Positions 43,409-52,627 of a stretch of DNA of 64,000 bases are shown here, piece by piece (the stretch's first letter is position 1; each line of letters begins with the position of its first letter). Position numbers and translations under genes: made by a program. The notes below the pieces were generated by a model. The model was given only the letters and a program-made list of their open reading frames with translations. It made no database searches and had not been told where the DNA came from. Source of the DNA: Streptomyces sp. SLBN-31 (GTDB taxonomy: Bacteria > Actinomycetota > Actinomycetes > Streptomycetales > Streptomycetaceae); the NCBI RefSeq assembly GCF_006715395.1, contig NZ_VFNC01000001.1:3038001-3102000 (forward strand), read 5' to 3'.

Positions 43409-44320
43409 ATGACAAAACGCGCCTCGGCCGTGTCCGCGAGCCCGCCCAGGAGACGCAGTAAGTACGTTCTCGCGCCGCTCGTCCTCATCGCGGCCAACGT
43501 CGTGCTCTTCGCGCTGTTCTTCGTCTGGCCGGCGGTGATCGGGCTCGTCTACTCCTTCACGAACTACACGGGTGTGGGGGCGTTCCAGTTCGTCGGACTG
43601 GACAACTACCACAACCTGTTCGGGGACTCCACGTTCTACGACGCGCTGACGCGGACGCTGCTGTACGCCGTGCTCTTCGTGCCGCTGAACTTCGCGCTCG
43701 CGCTGGCCGCCGCCAACCTGGTGGTGAGCAAGCACGCCAAGGGCACGTCGGTCGCCCGCGTCATCTTCTTCATCCCGTGGCTGCTGTCGCCCATCGTCGT
43801 GGGTGTCCTGTGGCGGTGGCTGTTCGGTGAGAACTTCGGACTGGTCAACTACGTCATCGAGAAGCTCGGCGGAAGCGCCGTCCCGTGGCAGTCGAACGCG
43901 GACCTGTCCCTGCTCGTGGTCGTGATGGCCGCGTCCTGGGCCTGGACGGGCTTCTCGATGCTGCTGTTCATAGCGGCGATCAAGAACGTGCCCACCTCGT
44001 ACTACGAGGCGGCCTCCCTCGACGGAGCGGGCCCCTGGCGGCAGTTCGTCAGCATCACCCTGCCGAGCATCGCGCCCACCTCGTTCATCGTCATCCTGCT
44101 CAACACGATCAACGCGATGAAGGAATACCCGGTGTTCGTCGCCCTCAACAACGGCGGACCCGGAACGTCGAACAACCTGCTCGTCCAGTACATCTACGAG
44201 ACCGGCTTCAAACGGGGGCAGATCGGCTACGCGAGCGCCGCGTCGTTCGTGCTCATGCTCATTCTGATGGCCGTCGCGATCATCCAGCTGATCGTCAACC
44301 GGCGGGTGGAGAACCGATGA
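43409..44320 (+). CDS. sugar ABC transporter permease (first)
   Basis: A 303-residue, six-span MalF-type permease. The EAA loop is EAASLDGAGPWRQFVSITLP (about 205-224), which docks the ATPase. Conserved WPAVIGLVYSFTNYT follows the first span, and GPGTSNNLLVQYIYETGF is present near the end. It overlaps the second permease by ATGA. No ATPase gene is found in the operon; in Streptomyces such systems use the shared ATPase MsiK. Confidence 0.92.
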   Translation: MTKRASAVSASPPRRRSKYVLAPLVLIAANVVLFALFFVWPAVIGLVYSFTNYTGVGAFQFVGLDNYHNLFGDSTFYDALTRTLLYAVLFVPLNFALALAAANLVVSKHAKGTSVARVIFFIPWLLSPIVVGVLWRWLFGENFGLVNYVIEKLGGSAVPWQSNADLSLLVVVMAASWAWTGFSMLLFIAAIKNVPTSYYEAASLDGAGPWRQFVSITLPSIAPTSFIVILLNTINAMKEYPVFVALNNGGPGTSNNLLVQYIYETGFKRGQIGYASAASFVLMLILMAVAIIQLIVNRRVENR

Positions 44321-45219
44321 CAACCACAGACATTCCTCGCCCTGTCGACGCCGGTCCCGGACGGGCCGTCGCCAAGAAGCGACCCCGCAAGACGAGCAGC
44401 GGCGGGCTGCGGCGGGCGGTGTCCGCGACGACCCTGCTGTGGATCCTGGCCTGCCTGTACGGGCTGCCGGTGCTGTGGTTCGTCCTCAGCTCCTTCAAGC
44501 CGGCCAGCGACCTGTTCTCCTATCCGCTGACGCTGGTACCGCACAACCCCACCCTGTCCGGCTTCAAGGCGGCGTGGGACAGCGCCAACTTCTCCCAGTA
44601 CTTCATCAACACGGCCATCGTGTGCGTGATCACAACGATCCTCACGGTGGGCGTCAGCTGCTGCACCGGCTACGCGCTGGCCAAGTACGACAACATGTGG
44701 CTCAAGGCCTTCTTCCTCTGCATCCTGGCCACCACGATGCTGCCGGGCGAGGTCATGCTCGCCCCGGAGTTCCTGGTCGTGCGCAACCTCGGCCTCTACA
44801 ACTCCTTCGCGGGCATCATCCTGCCGGCCGTGCTCACGGCGACCGGATGCTTCATGTTCCGCCAGTTCTTCCTCACGGTTCCCGACGAACTCGTGGAGGC
44901 CGCGCGCATCGACGGCGCCCGCGAACTGGCGATCTTCCTGCGGATCATGGTGCCGCTGTCCCGGCCCATCATGCTGACGCTCGCCATCCTGTCCTTCCAG
45001 TGGCGGTGGAACGACTACATCTGGCCGCTGCTGATGCTCAACGACCCCAACAAGTTCACCGTGCAGATCGGCATCCAGAGCATCGTCGGCGCGCAGAACA
45101 TCAACTGGTCGGTCCTGCTCGGCGCGTCGGTCATCTCCATGATCCCGCTGATCGCCATCTTCCTTGTCTTCCAGCGCTATGTGATGGGCGCCGACATCAA
45201 CGCCGGACTGAAGGACTGA
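44317..45219 (+). CDS. sugar ABC transporter permease (second)
   Basis: A 300-residue, six-span MalG-type permease. It has the EAA motif EAARIDGARELAIFLRIMVP (about 193-212), YALAKYDN at the third span, and the C-terminal FVFQRYVMGADINAGLKD-like ending (LVFQRYVMGADINAG). Its ATG overlaps the stop of the first permease. It forms the membrane channel together with that protein. Two bases after its stop a TTG starts the next gene, so the four genes after the binding protein are tightly co-translated. Confidence 0.92.
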   Translation: MTTTDIPRPVDAGPGRAVAKKRPRKTSSGGLRRAVSATTLLWILACLYGLPVLWFVLSSFKPASDLFSYPLTLVPHNPTLSGFKAAWDSANFSQYFINTAIVCVITTILTVGVSCCTGYALAKYDNMWLKAFFLCILATTMLPGEVMLAPEFLVVRNLGLYNSFAGIILPAVLTATGCFMFRQFFLTVPDELVEAARIDGARELAIFLRIMVPLSRPIMLTLAILSFQWRWNDYIWPLLMLNDPNKFTVQIGIQSIVGAQNINWSVLLGASVISMIPLIAIFLVFQRYVMGADINAGLKD

Positions 45220-45221
45220 CC

Positions 45222-46922
45222 TTGCCCGCTCCGATCGACCGCGAGTTCGTCCGCGCGGCAGCGCTCGCCGCCGACGGGTCGGCCGATCCGTCGGCGGAAT
45301 TCATCGAGCCGCACCGCGCCCTGGCCCGGCGGGTGAAGACCCTGGTCGCGGCGTACCGCTCGCCGGAGTCGGCCCTGCACGGCAGCGAGCGGGCCGTCGC
45401 CGCCGCGCTGACCCACCTCCGTGCCCTGCGGTCCGCGCAGACCGGGTCCGGCCTCTTCGCGGGCGGCGACAACGTGCAGTCGCCGCCGGACTCCGCGTTC
45501 ACCGTCAACGACGTGTGCGACGCGCACGTCCTCGCCGCGGCCGCGGGGCCCGAATTGGCCGACGTCACGGCAGCGCTGGCCGAGATCGCCGGCGCCGCCA
45601 CCGAAAGCCTCCTGGCCGGTGGCGTGCACACCCCCAACCACCGCTGGGAGCTGTCCGCGGCGCTGGCCCGGCTGCACCGATCGTTCCCCGACGACCGGCT
45701 GCTCGTCCGCGCCGAGGAGTGGCTCGCCGAGGGCGTCGACATCGACGCCGACGGCATGTACTCGGAACGCAGCGCCGTCTACGCGTCCATCGTGACCAAC
45801 CCGGCGCTGCTGTTGCTGGCCGAGGTGCTCGGGCGTACCGACCTGGTGGACGCCGTCGAACGCAACCTCACCGCGACCCTGGACCTGATCAGGCCGGACG
45901 GCACGGTGGAGACCGTCCACTCGCGCCGCCAGGACCAGAGGCAGTCGTTCGCGCTGTGGCCCTACCTGCCGCACTACCGGCTGCTCGCGATCCGCACCGG
46001 CCGGGGCGACTTCGCCCGCGCTGCCCGCCTGGCGGCCGCCGACGGCATCCACGACCCCGACCTGCTCGCCCAGACCCTCCTCACCCCGGACCTGTGCCGC
46101 GCCCTGCCGGCCCCGGACGCGGAGCAGCTCCCGCGCGACCGGTACCTCCCCACCGCACGCCTCGCCGCACGCGCCTCGGCCACCGCGCACACGGTGGTGT
46201 ACGGCGGCTCCGACGTGCCCGAGCACCGGCGCATCCGCTCGGGCCTCGCCTGCAACCCCACCTTCCTGCGCCTGTTCGCCGGTGCCGCCGTCCTCGACGC
46301 GGTCCGCCTCTCAAGGGGGTTCTTCGACCTGGGCCCGTTCCGCGCCGCCGACATGCAACGGCTCGCCGACGGCCGCTACCTGCTCACCGAAACCCTCTCG
46401 GCCGCCTACTACCAGCCGCTCCCGCCCGACCACCGGCGGGACGACGGCGCCTACCGGATGGCGGACGAGGGACGCTTCTCAGCCGCGATGGCCTTCCCGG
46501 ACCGGCCCCGGGACGAGGTCTCCCACACGACCCGTGTGCAGGTGGACCTGCGGGAGGACGGGGCCGACCTGCGGATCGACATCAGCGGCCCGCCGGTGCC
46601 CTGGGCCCTCGAACTGACCTTCCGGCCGGGCGGCGAGCCGCAGGGCGCCGTACCGCTCGGTGACGGTAGCTGGTGCCTGACGACCGAGCCGTTGACCTAC
46701 CGCGTCGGCGACGACGAGATCCGGGTCGAGGCCGCCGTCGAGACGGGTGAACCGCTCGCCGGACCGGACCGGAGCGACGTACTGCGCTACGACCCGGGGC
46801 AGGACCACACCGTGGTGGGCGGTACCGACGCGACGACCGGGAACCGCGTCTACATCGGTGGACATGGCTCGCACACACTGACCGTCGCACTGCGCGCGAC
46901 CACCTCAGGCATGAAGGACTGA
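45222..46922 (+). CDS. cytoplasmic protein of unrecognised family, helical-toroid plus beta-sandwich features (566 aa)
   Basis: A 566-residue protein without signal peptide or membrane span, starting at TTG 45222, 2 bp after the second permease; AAGGA precedes it at the right distance. Residues about 25-350 are a run of amphipathic helices with TPNHRWELSAALARLHRSFP, DADGMYSERSAVYASIVTNP and RPDGTVETVHSRRQDQRQSF, which recalls the alpha/alpha toroid of heparinase II/III and related lyases. Residues about 380-566 are beta-rich. The His, Arg, Tyr and Asp in these motifs could be catalytic. In the operon it should act on the imported oligosaccharide in the cytoplasm. The lyase or hydrolase role is inferred. 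Confidence 0.65.
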   Translation: MPAPIDREFVRAAALAADGSADPSAEFIEPHRALARRVKTLVAAYRSPESALHGSERAVAAALTHLRALRSAQTGSGLFAGGDNVQSPPDSAFTVNDVCDAHVLAAAAGPELADVTAALAEIAGAATESLLAGGVHTPNHRWELSAALARLHRSFPDDRLLVRAEEWLAEGVDIDADGMYSERSAVYASIVTNPALLLLAEVLGRTDLVDAVERNLTATLDLIRPDGTVETVHSRRQDQRQSFALWPYLPHYRLLAIRTGRGDFARAARLAAADGIHDPDLLAQTLLTPDLCRALPAPDAEQLPRDRYLPTARLAARASATAHTVVYGGSDVPEHRRIRSGLACNPTFLRLFAGAAVLDAVRLSRGFFDLGPFRAADMQRLADGRYLLTETLSAAYYQPLPPDHRRDDGAYRMADEGRFSAAMAFPDRPRDEVSHTTRVQVDLREDGADLRIDISGPPVPWALELTFRPGGEPQGAVPLGDGSWCLTTEPLTYRVGDDEIRVEAAVETGEPLAGPDRSDVLRYDPGQDHTVVGGTDATTGNRVYIGGHGSHTLTVALRATTSGMKD

Positions 46923-46927
46923 TCCCC

Positions 46928-48760
46928 GTGCACCTCACGCACCAGCGCGGACCGCTGCACGACCTGCCCGACAACCCGGAGGCGTACGACGCCGTCCTCG
47001 CCGACGTCGTCGAGCAGGCGCTGGCCCGGCTCACCCCGGAGGGCAACCTCGAACACCCCGACTGCGTCGACGACATCGGAGACACCTCGCTCGGCATCAC
47101 CTCCCTGCTCGCGTTCGCCTGGCAGCGCGGCAAGGACCCGCGGCTGCCGGAGGCGGTGCGCCGCAGCCTCGCCTTCCACCTGCGCGAGCGGGTGTACGTC
47201 GAGGACAACCCCGGCTACCCGAACCTGAGGGTCCGCAACTCCGGTCTGCCGTACGCCCGTTACGTCCTCGAAGCCGGCGCCCATCCCATCGGCGACTGGC
47301 CGAGCACGGCGTGGGCGCTGCTCCAGGCAGTCAACGTCCTGGACGCCGCCGAGGGCCTGGTCGAGGACGAACAGCGGGCCGGACTGCTGGAGTTGGCCCG
47401 GGGCTACTGGCGCTGGCTGACCGAGGCGACCTTCTTCAACCCGCAGGAGGCCGGCAACCAGGCCATCGGCTGCGTGGTCGGCGGTCTGATGCTGGCCCGC
47501 CATCTGCCCGACGCCGAGGGCGAGTCGGTGCGCGCCCGGGCGCTTCAGCTGTACACCGACGAGATCCGCGCCCACCGCGTCCGCGACCGGGGCGCCCTGC
47601 TGCCCCCGGAGCACGGCGGCGCCTACGACAACAACTACGGCCCGATCTCCCTGTCCTTCCTCGCCCAGGCCCACCGGGTCAGCGGCGAGGAGATGTTCGC
47701 CGAGGACGGCGACGCGCTCGCCCGCTACATCGACGCCCGGCTGACCAATGGCGGCTTCGACAACGGCGGCCCGCGCTACAGCGAGCAGCACTCCGCCTTC
47801 GAATCCGTCCTGGGCCTCAGGTACTTCGGCGCCCGCATCGGCTCCGACCTGGGCCGCTACCGCGGTGACAGCCGCTGGGCCCGGTACGCGTGCAAGCCGG
47901 ACGGTGGGGTCGACGGTCACTTCGCCTGGATGCTGGTCTGGCAGATCCAGGACAGCACGCGCTGGCACCGCGAGCCGAGCCCCACGCCGGCCCGGCACCA
48001 ACTGCGCGCGGGCACGGTCTCGGTGGCCTTCGACGACCGCATGACGCCGGCCGTAGTAGAGGCCGCCGGTAACTACTGGCTGGCCGCCGCCGTCGGCCGT
48101 CAGCACGGCTTCGGTCCCGTCACCGACGGCTTCCTGCTGTGCCGCCCCATGGGCGCGGTCCGCGTCCGCGACCTCAGGGCGGACGGCCTGACGGCCAAGC
48201 TGGTCACCAAGCCGGTCGTCGGCCGCGACCATGTCCTGCGGCACGTGCGGTCCCTGTACGTCACCGACGGCGAGACCCTGTGGACCACGGTGGCCGTCGA
48301 ACGCCTCCACGGGACGCCGTACCTGCTGGCCGGCCTGCCGTACGCCGAGGACGACGGCGACCGGGTACGGCGCGTCGCCGCGGGGCCGGTCGCCTCGGCG
48401 GGCGCCCTGCGCCTGACCCACCCGCGGGCCACGGGCGCCGAGCACTTCGACGCCCGCGCCGAACTCCTCCAGCAACAGGCCGCGTTCGCGCTCGCGGCCG
48501 ACCCGCGCGGCTACGGCAACCCGGACGAGGGCTGGCGGCACCTGGTGAGCTCGACCGCCCTGGAGGCCGGCCCGGTCCCTGGCACCCCGGACGACCTGCA
48601 CGTCTTCGCCGTCCGCTACGGCTCCGAGACGCCGATCACGGTCTCGGTGGAGCGGAGCGGCGAGGAACTCACGCTCACCACGGGGCAGTTCACGGCCGTG
48701 ATCGGACCGGACGACGAGAAGGGGGAGCCCCGGTTGGCGCTGCGCGCGGTCAGTCGGTGA
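46928..48760 (+). CDS. second large cytoplasmic protein of the operon, helical-toroid type (610 aa)
   Basis: A 610-residue protein starting at GTG 46928, 5 bp after the previous stop, with GAAGGA upstream. No export signal. The N-terminal about 330 residues are helical with conserved-looking blocks DDIGDTSLGITSLLAFAWQR, FNPQEAGNQAIGCVVGGLML, GGAYDNNYGPISLSFLAQAH and NGGPRYSEQHSAFESVLGLR, again like an alpha/alpha toroid. The C-terminal about 250 residues are beta-rich. Overall architecture parallels the preceding gene though sequence similarity is low. Probably a second lyase or hydrolase for the same substrate; family not recognised. Its 3' end overlaps the convergent kinase gene by 11 bp. 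Confidence 0.65.
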   Translation: MHLTHQRGPLHDLPDNPEAYDAVLADVVEQALARLTPEGNLEHPDCVDDIGDTSLGITSLLAFAWQRGKDPRLPEAVRRSLAFHLRERVYVEDNPGYPNLRVRNSGLPYARYVLEAGAHPIGDWPSTAWALLQAVNVLDAAEGLVEDEQRAGLLELARGYWRWLTEATFFNPQEAGNQAIGCVVGGLMLARHLPDAEGESVRARALQLYTDEIRAHRVRDRGALLPPEHGGAYDNNYGPISLSFLAQAHRVSGEEMFAEDGDALARYIDARLTNGGFDNGGPRYSEQHSAFESVLGLRYFGARIGSDLGRYRGDSRWARYACKPDGGVDGHFAWMLVWQIQDSTRWHREPSPTPARHQLRAGTVSVAFDDRMTPAVVEAAGNYWLAAAVGRQHGFGPVTDGFLLCRPMGAVRVRDLRADGLTAKLVTKPVVGRDHVLRHVRSLYVTDGETLWTTVAVERLHGTPYLLAGLPYAEDDGDRVRRVAAGPVASAGALRLTHPRATGAEHFDARAELLQQQAAFALAADPRGYGNPDEGWRHLVSSTALEAGPVPGTPDDLHVFAVRYGSETPITVSVERSGEELTLTTGQFTAVIGPDDEKGEPRLALRAVSR

Positions 48761-49430
48761 CCTTCAGCGGCGAGGGGAGTCCCAGCACGCCCGCCGGTAC
48801 CACCAGGTCGGCCCGGTCCCGGGTCGCGGCGACCAGCTCGGCGTTGGGCTGGTCGCTGCGCTTCACCCAGGCGACCGCCTCCTGGTGCCCCTTGCCGAAC
48901 TCCTCGTGCCGGGTGATCAGCCGCCGCAGGCGCTCCTGCTCGTCGAGCTCGCAGAACCACACCTCGTCCAGCTGCCGCCGCACCCGCGGCCACGCGCCGT
49001 CGTCCAGCAGCAGGTAGTTCCCCTCCGTCACCACCAGCCGGGCCGTCGGCGGCACCGGTACGGCCCCCGCGACCGGCTGCTCCAGCACCCGCTCGAAGCC
49101 CGGCGCGTACACCACGTCGCCGGCCGCCTCCGGGTCCGTCTCGCGCAGCCGCCGCAGCAGCGCTGCGTACCCGGCCGCGTCGAAGGTGGCGGGCGCGCCC
49201 TTGCGGTCTCGCAGGCCCCGCCGGTCCAGCTCGACGTCGGCGAGGTGGAAGCCGTCCATCGGGACGTGCGCCACCCACGGCTCGCCCGACCCGTTCAGCT
49301 CCCGCACCAGCCTCTCGGCGAGCGTCGTCTTCCCGGCGCCGGGACTGCCCGTGATACCGAGGATCGCGCGCCGGTCGCCCCTGCTCAGGGCGCGGGCACG
49401 GGTGAGGAGGTCGTCGAAGGTCAGCGGCAC
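48750..49430 (-). CDS. P-loop nucleoside/sugar kinase-like protein
   Basis: A 226-residue P-loop kinase of the uridine kinase/phosphoribulokinase/pantothenate kinase superfamily. Walker A is GITGSPGAGKTTLAERL (about residues 25-41), then VPMDGFHLADVELDRRGLRD with the base/acid Asp, and VVTEGNYLLLDDGAWPRV, typical of the fructokinase-like YggC subgroup. It should phosphorylate a sugar or nucleoside. The start is set at GTG 49430 because the homologous region begins there; the frame is open to 49511. It is convergent with the preceding operon and divergent from the beta-phosphoglucomutase gene. Confidence 0.8.
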   Translation of the reverse strand: MPLTFDDLLTRARALSRGDRRAILGITGSPGAGKTTLAERLVRELNGSGEPWVAHVPMDGFHLADVELDRRGLRDRKGAPATFDAAGYAALLRRLRETDPEAAGDVVYAPGFERVLEQPVAGAVPVPPTARLVVTEGNYLLLDDGAWPRVRRQLDEVWFCELDEQERLRRLITRHEEFGKGHQEAVAWVKRSDQPNAELVAATRDRADLVVPAGVLGLPSPLKVTD

Positions 49431-49547
49431 AACCCGAGTGTGCCATCCGGGCCACGGCGGCGATCTCCGGGGCGGCCGACAAGATTTTGCCGCCCGTGTG
49501 GTGTGAGCCACCCACTGGAGCGCTGCTTATGGGGAACGGTGTCCTGT

Positions 49548-50288
49548 ATGACGCTGCTCGGACTCCCCGAAGACATCCAGGCCTGCCTCTTCGACCTCGA
49601 CGGTGTGGTGACCAGGACCGCCGTGGTGCACGCGGCCGCCTGGAAGGAAACGTTCGACGCGTTCCTGCGCGAACGCGAGGGCGAGGACTTCCGGCCGTTC
49701 GACTGCGCCGCCGACTACGACGAGTACGTCGACGGCCGCCCGCGCGCCGACGGCGTGCGCACCTTCCTCGCCTCCCGCGGCATCGAACTGCCCGAGGGAA
49801 CCCCCGACGACCCACCGGACGCCCAGACGGTCAACGGCGTCGGCAACCGCAAGAACGTCCTGCTCCTGGAGCGCATCCGCACCCAGGGCGTGGAGCCCTA
49901 CGAGGGCACGCTGCGCTACATCGAGGCCGCGCGCAAGCTGGGCCTGCGCACCGCGATCGTCTCCTCCAGCGCCAACACCCTCGACGTCCTGCGCTCCATC
50001 GACGCCGAGCGCCTCTTCGACGTACGCATCGACGGCGTCGTGGCGGCCGAGCGCGGGCTGCCGGGCAAGCCGCGGCCCGACACCTTCCTCGCCGCCGCCC
50101 GCGACCTGGGCGTCGCCCCGAAGCGGGCCGCCGTCTTCGAGGACGCGCTGGCCGGCATGGACGCGGGCCGCTCGGGCCACTTCGGGTACGTCGTCGGCGT
50201 CGACCGCGTCGGCCAGACCGAAGCGCTGTACAAGCACGGCGCGGACGTCGTCGTCAAGGACCTCGCGGAGCTGGGAGGGCAGGAGTGA
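49548..50288 (+). CDS. beta-phosphoglucomutase-family HAD enzyme
   Basis: A 246-residue HAD-superfamily protein. The nucleophile and acid/base are in LFDLDGVVTRTA (Asp16, Asp18), the Ser/Thr motif is IVSSSANT, the Lys is in GLPGKPRPDTFLAAA, and the metal motif is VFEDALAGMDAG. With the GH65 gene overlapping its 3' end (GTGA), it should convert the beta-glucose 1-phosphate released by the phosphorylase into glucose 6-phosphate. ATG 49548 is preceded by GGGGAA. The arrangement is the standard pgmB-phosphorylase pair. Confidence 0.9.
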   Translation: MTLLGLPEDIQACLFDLDGVVTRTAVVHAAAWKETFDAFLREREGEDFRPFDCAADYDEYVDGRPRADGVRTFLASRGIELPEGTPDDPPDAQTVNGVGNRKNVLLLERIRTQGVEPYEGTLRYIEAARKLGLRTAIVSSSANTLDVLRSIDAERLFDVRIDGVVAAERGLPGKPRPDTFLAAARDLGVAPKRAAVFEDALAGMDAGRSGHFGYVVGVDRVGQTEALYKHGADVVVKDLAELGGQE

Positions 50289-52627
50289 TCAGCGACCGGT
50301 CGTACACCGTGGAACCGTGGTGCGTGCGCGAGACGGCCCTGAACCTGGACGTCCTGGCCCAGAGCGAGTCGGTCTTCGCCCTGTCCAACGGCCACGTCGG
50401 CTGGCGCGGCAACCTCGACGAGGGCGAACCCCACGGACTGCCCGGCTCCTACCTCGGCGGCGTCCACGAACTGCACCCGCTGCCCTACGCGGAGGCCGGC
50501 TACGGCTACCCGGAGTCCGGCCAGACGGTCATCAACGTCACCAACGGCAAGGTCCTGCGACTCCTCGTCGACGACGAGCCCTTCGACCTGCGCTACGGCC
50601 GCCTCGTCTCCCACGAGCGCACCCTCGACCTGCGCCGGGGAGTGCTGGAGCGGGTCTGCGAATGGGTCTCCCCGGCGGGCACGGCGATACGGGTGCGCTC
50701 GACCCGGCTCGTCTCCCTCAGCCAGCGCGCGATCGCCGCCGTCTCCTACGAGGTGGAGCCCGTCGAGGCACGTACCCGCGTCGTCATCCAGTCGGAGCTC
50801 GTCGCCAACGAGACACTGCCCGAGACCAAGGGCGACCCGCGCGCCGCCAAGGCGCTGCAGTCGCCGCTGGAACCGGAGGAGGACTTCGCCGCGGGCCGCC
50901 GGCTGCGGCTGGTGCACCGCACCCGGCGCAGCGGACTGCGGGTGGCCGTGGCCGCCGACCACGTCGTCGACGGCCCCGAGGGCACCAGCACGAGCAGCGA
51001 GAGCAACGAGGACGTCGCCCGGCTGACCGTCACCTCGGTGCTGGAACCCGGCGAGCGGCTGCGGGTGGAGAAGCTGGTCGCCCACGGCTGGTCCGGAACC
51101 CGCTCCAAACCGGCGATGAGCGACCAGGTCGAGGCGGCCCTGGCCGCCGCGAGCGTCGGCGGTTTCGCCGGACTGGCCGAGGAGCAGCGCGAGACCCTCG
51201 ACGACTTCTGGGGGCGCGCCGACGTCGAGGTGGGCGGCGACGAGGAGATCCAGCAGGCCGTCCGCTTCGCCCTCTTCCACGTGCTGCAGGCCGGCGCCCG
51301 CGCCGAACAGCGCGCGATCCCCGCCAAGGGCCTGACCGGGTCCGGCTACGACGGCCACGCCTTCTGGGACACCGAGGCCTTCGTGCTGCCGCTGCTGACC
51401 TACACCGCGCCCGGGTCCGTCGCCGAGGCGCTCCGCTGGCGGCACAGCACCCTGAACGCCGCACGCGAGCGCAGCGCCCAACTCGGCCTGCGCGGCGCCG
51501 CGTTCCCCTGGCGCACCATCGAGGGCTCGGAGTGCTCGGCGTACTGGCCGGCCGGCACGGCGGCCTTCCACGTGAACGCGGCGGTCGCCGACGCCGTCGT
51601 CCGCTACACGGCCTCCACCGGGGACGAGCAGTTCGAACGGGAGGCGGGCGTCGAGCTGCTGGTGGAGACGGCCAGGCTGTGGCGCTCGCTCGGCCACCAC
51701 GACCACCGCGGCGACTTCCACATCGACGGCGTCACCGGCCCCGACGAGTACAGCGCCATCGCCGACGACAACACGTACACCAACCTCATGGCCCGTCAGA
51801 ACCTGCTGGCCGCCGCCGAGGCATGCGAGCGCCACCCGGACCGGGCCGCGCAACTCGGCGTCGACGACGAGGAGAGCGCGGCCTGGCGGGACGCGGCCGA
51901 GGCCATGTACGTCCCGTACAACCGCGAACTCGGCGTGCACGAACAGCACGAGGGCTTCACCCGCCACCAGCGCTGGGACTTCGCCGGCACCGGCCCCGAC
52001 CAGTACCCGCTGATGCTGCACTTCCCGTACTTCGACCTCTACCGCAAGCAGGTCGTCAAGCAGGCCGACCTGGTGCTGGCGATGTACACCTGCGCGGGCT
52101 TCTTCGACGACGAGAACATCGCGCGCAACTTCGCCTACTACGAGCCGCTGACCGTGCGCGACTCCTCCCTGTCCGCCTGCGTCCAGGCCGTCGTCGCCGC
52201 CCGGGCGGGCCACCTGGAGCTCGCCTACGACTACACGGGCGAGGCCGCGCTGATGGACCTGGAGGACCTGGAGCACAACACGCGCGACGGCCTGCACATC
52301 GCGTCGCTGGCCGGAACGTGGACGGCCCTGGTCGCCGGTTTCGGCGGACTGCGCCGCGACGGCGACGTGCTGAGCTTCGCGCCGTGCCTGCCCGAACGGC
52401 TGAGCCGGCTGGCCTTCAACCTCCAGCTCCTCGGCCGCCGGCTGCGCGTGGAGATCGGCCCCGACAAGGCCACGTACACCCTGCTGTCCGGTCCGCCCCT
52501 GACCATCCGCCACCACGGGACGCAGGTGACGGTCCGCACCGAGGCACCCGTCCTGCGCACGGTTCCGCAGCCACCGGCACGCCCGGCCCCCGAGCAGCCG
52601 CCGCACCGCAGCCCGATCCGGCGCTGA
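50285..52627 (+). CDS. GH65 family disaccharide phosphorylase (maltose/trehalose/kojibiose type)
   Basis: A 780-residue GH65 enzyme starting at a GTG that overlaps the stop of the mutase. The N-terminal beta-sandwich (about 1-270) contains ESVFALSNGHVGWRGNLDEG. The (alpha/alpha)6 barrel (about 320-690) has GYDGHAFWDTEAFVLPLL and the catalytic Glu488 in VTGPDEYSAIADDN, followed by KQADLVLAM with a phosphate-site pattern. It phosphorolyses an alpha-glucobiose to glucose plus beta-glucose 1-phosphate. Which disaccharide is used cannot be read with certainty. The enzyme is cytoplasmic. A Pro-rich C-terminal tail follows. Confidence 0.9.
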   Translation: MISDRSYTVEPWCVRETALNLDVLAQSESVFALSNGHVGWRGNLDEGEPHGLPGSYLGGVHELHPLPYAEAGYGYPESGQTVINVTNGKVLRLLVDDEPFDLRYGRLVSHERTLDLRRGVLERVCEWVSPAGTAIRVRSTRLVSLSQRAIAAVSYEVEPVEARTRVVIQSELVANETLPETKGDPRAAKALQSPLEPEEDFAAGRRLRLVHRTRRSGLRVAVAADHVVDGPEGTSTSSESNEDVARLTVTSVLEPGERLRVEKLVAHGWSGTRSKPAMSDQVEAALAAASVGGFAGLAEEQRETLDDFWGRADVEVGGDEEIQQAVRFALFHVLQAGARAEQRAIPAKGLTGSGYDGHAFWDTEAFVLPLLTYTAPGSVAEALRWRHSTLNAARERSAQLGLRGAAFPWRTIEGSECSAYWPAGTAAFHVNAAVADAVVRYTASTGDEQFEREAGVELLVETARLWRSLGHHDHRGDFHIDGVTGPDEYSAIADDNTYTNLMARQNLLAAAEACERHPDRAAQLGVDDEESAAWRDAAEAMYVPYNRELGVHEQHEGFTRHQRWDFAGTGPDQYPLMLHFPYFDLYRKQVVKQADLVLAMYTCAGFFDDENIARNFAYYEPLTVRDSSLSACVQAVVAARAGHLELAYDYTGEAALMDLEDLEHNTRDGLHIASLAGTWTALVAGFGGLRRDGDVLSFAPCLPERLSRLAFNLQLLGRRLRVEIGPDKATYTLLSGPPLTIRHHGTQVTVRTEAPVLRTVPQPPARPAPEQPPHRSPIRR

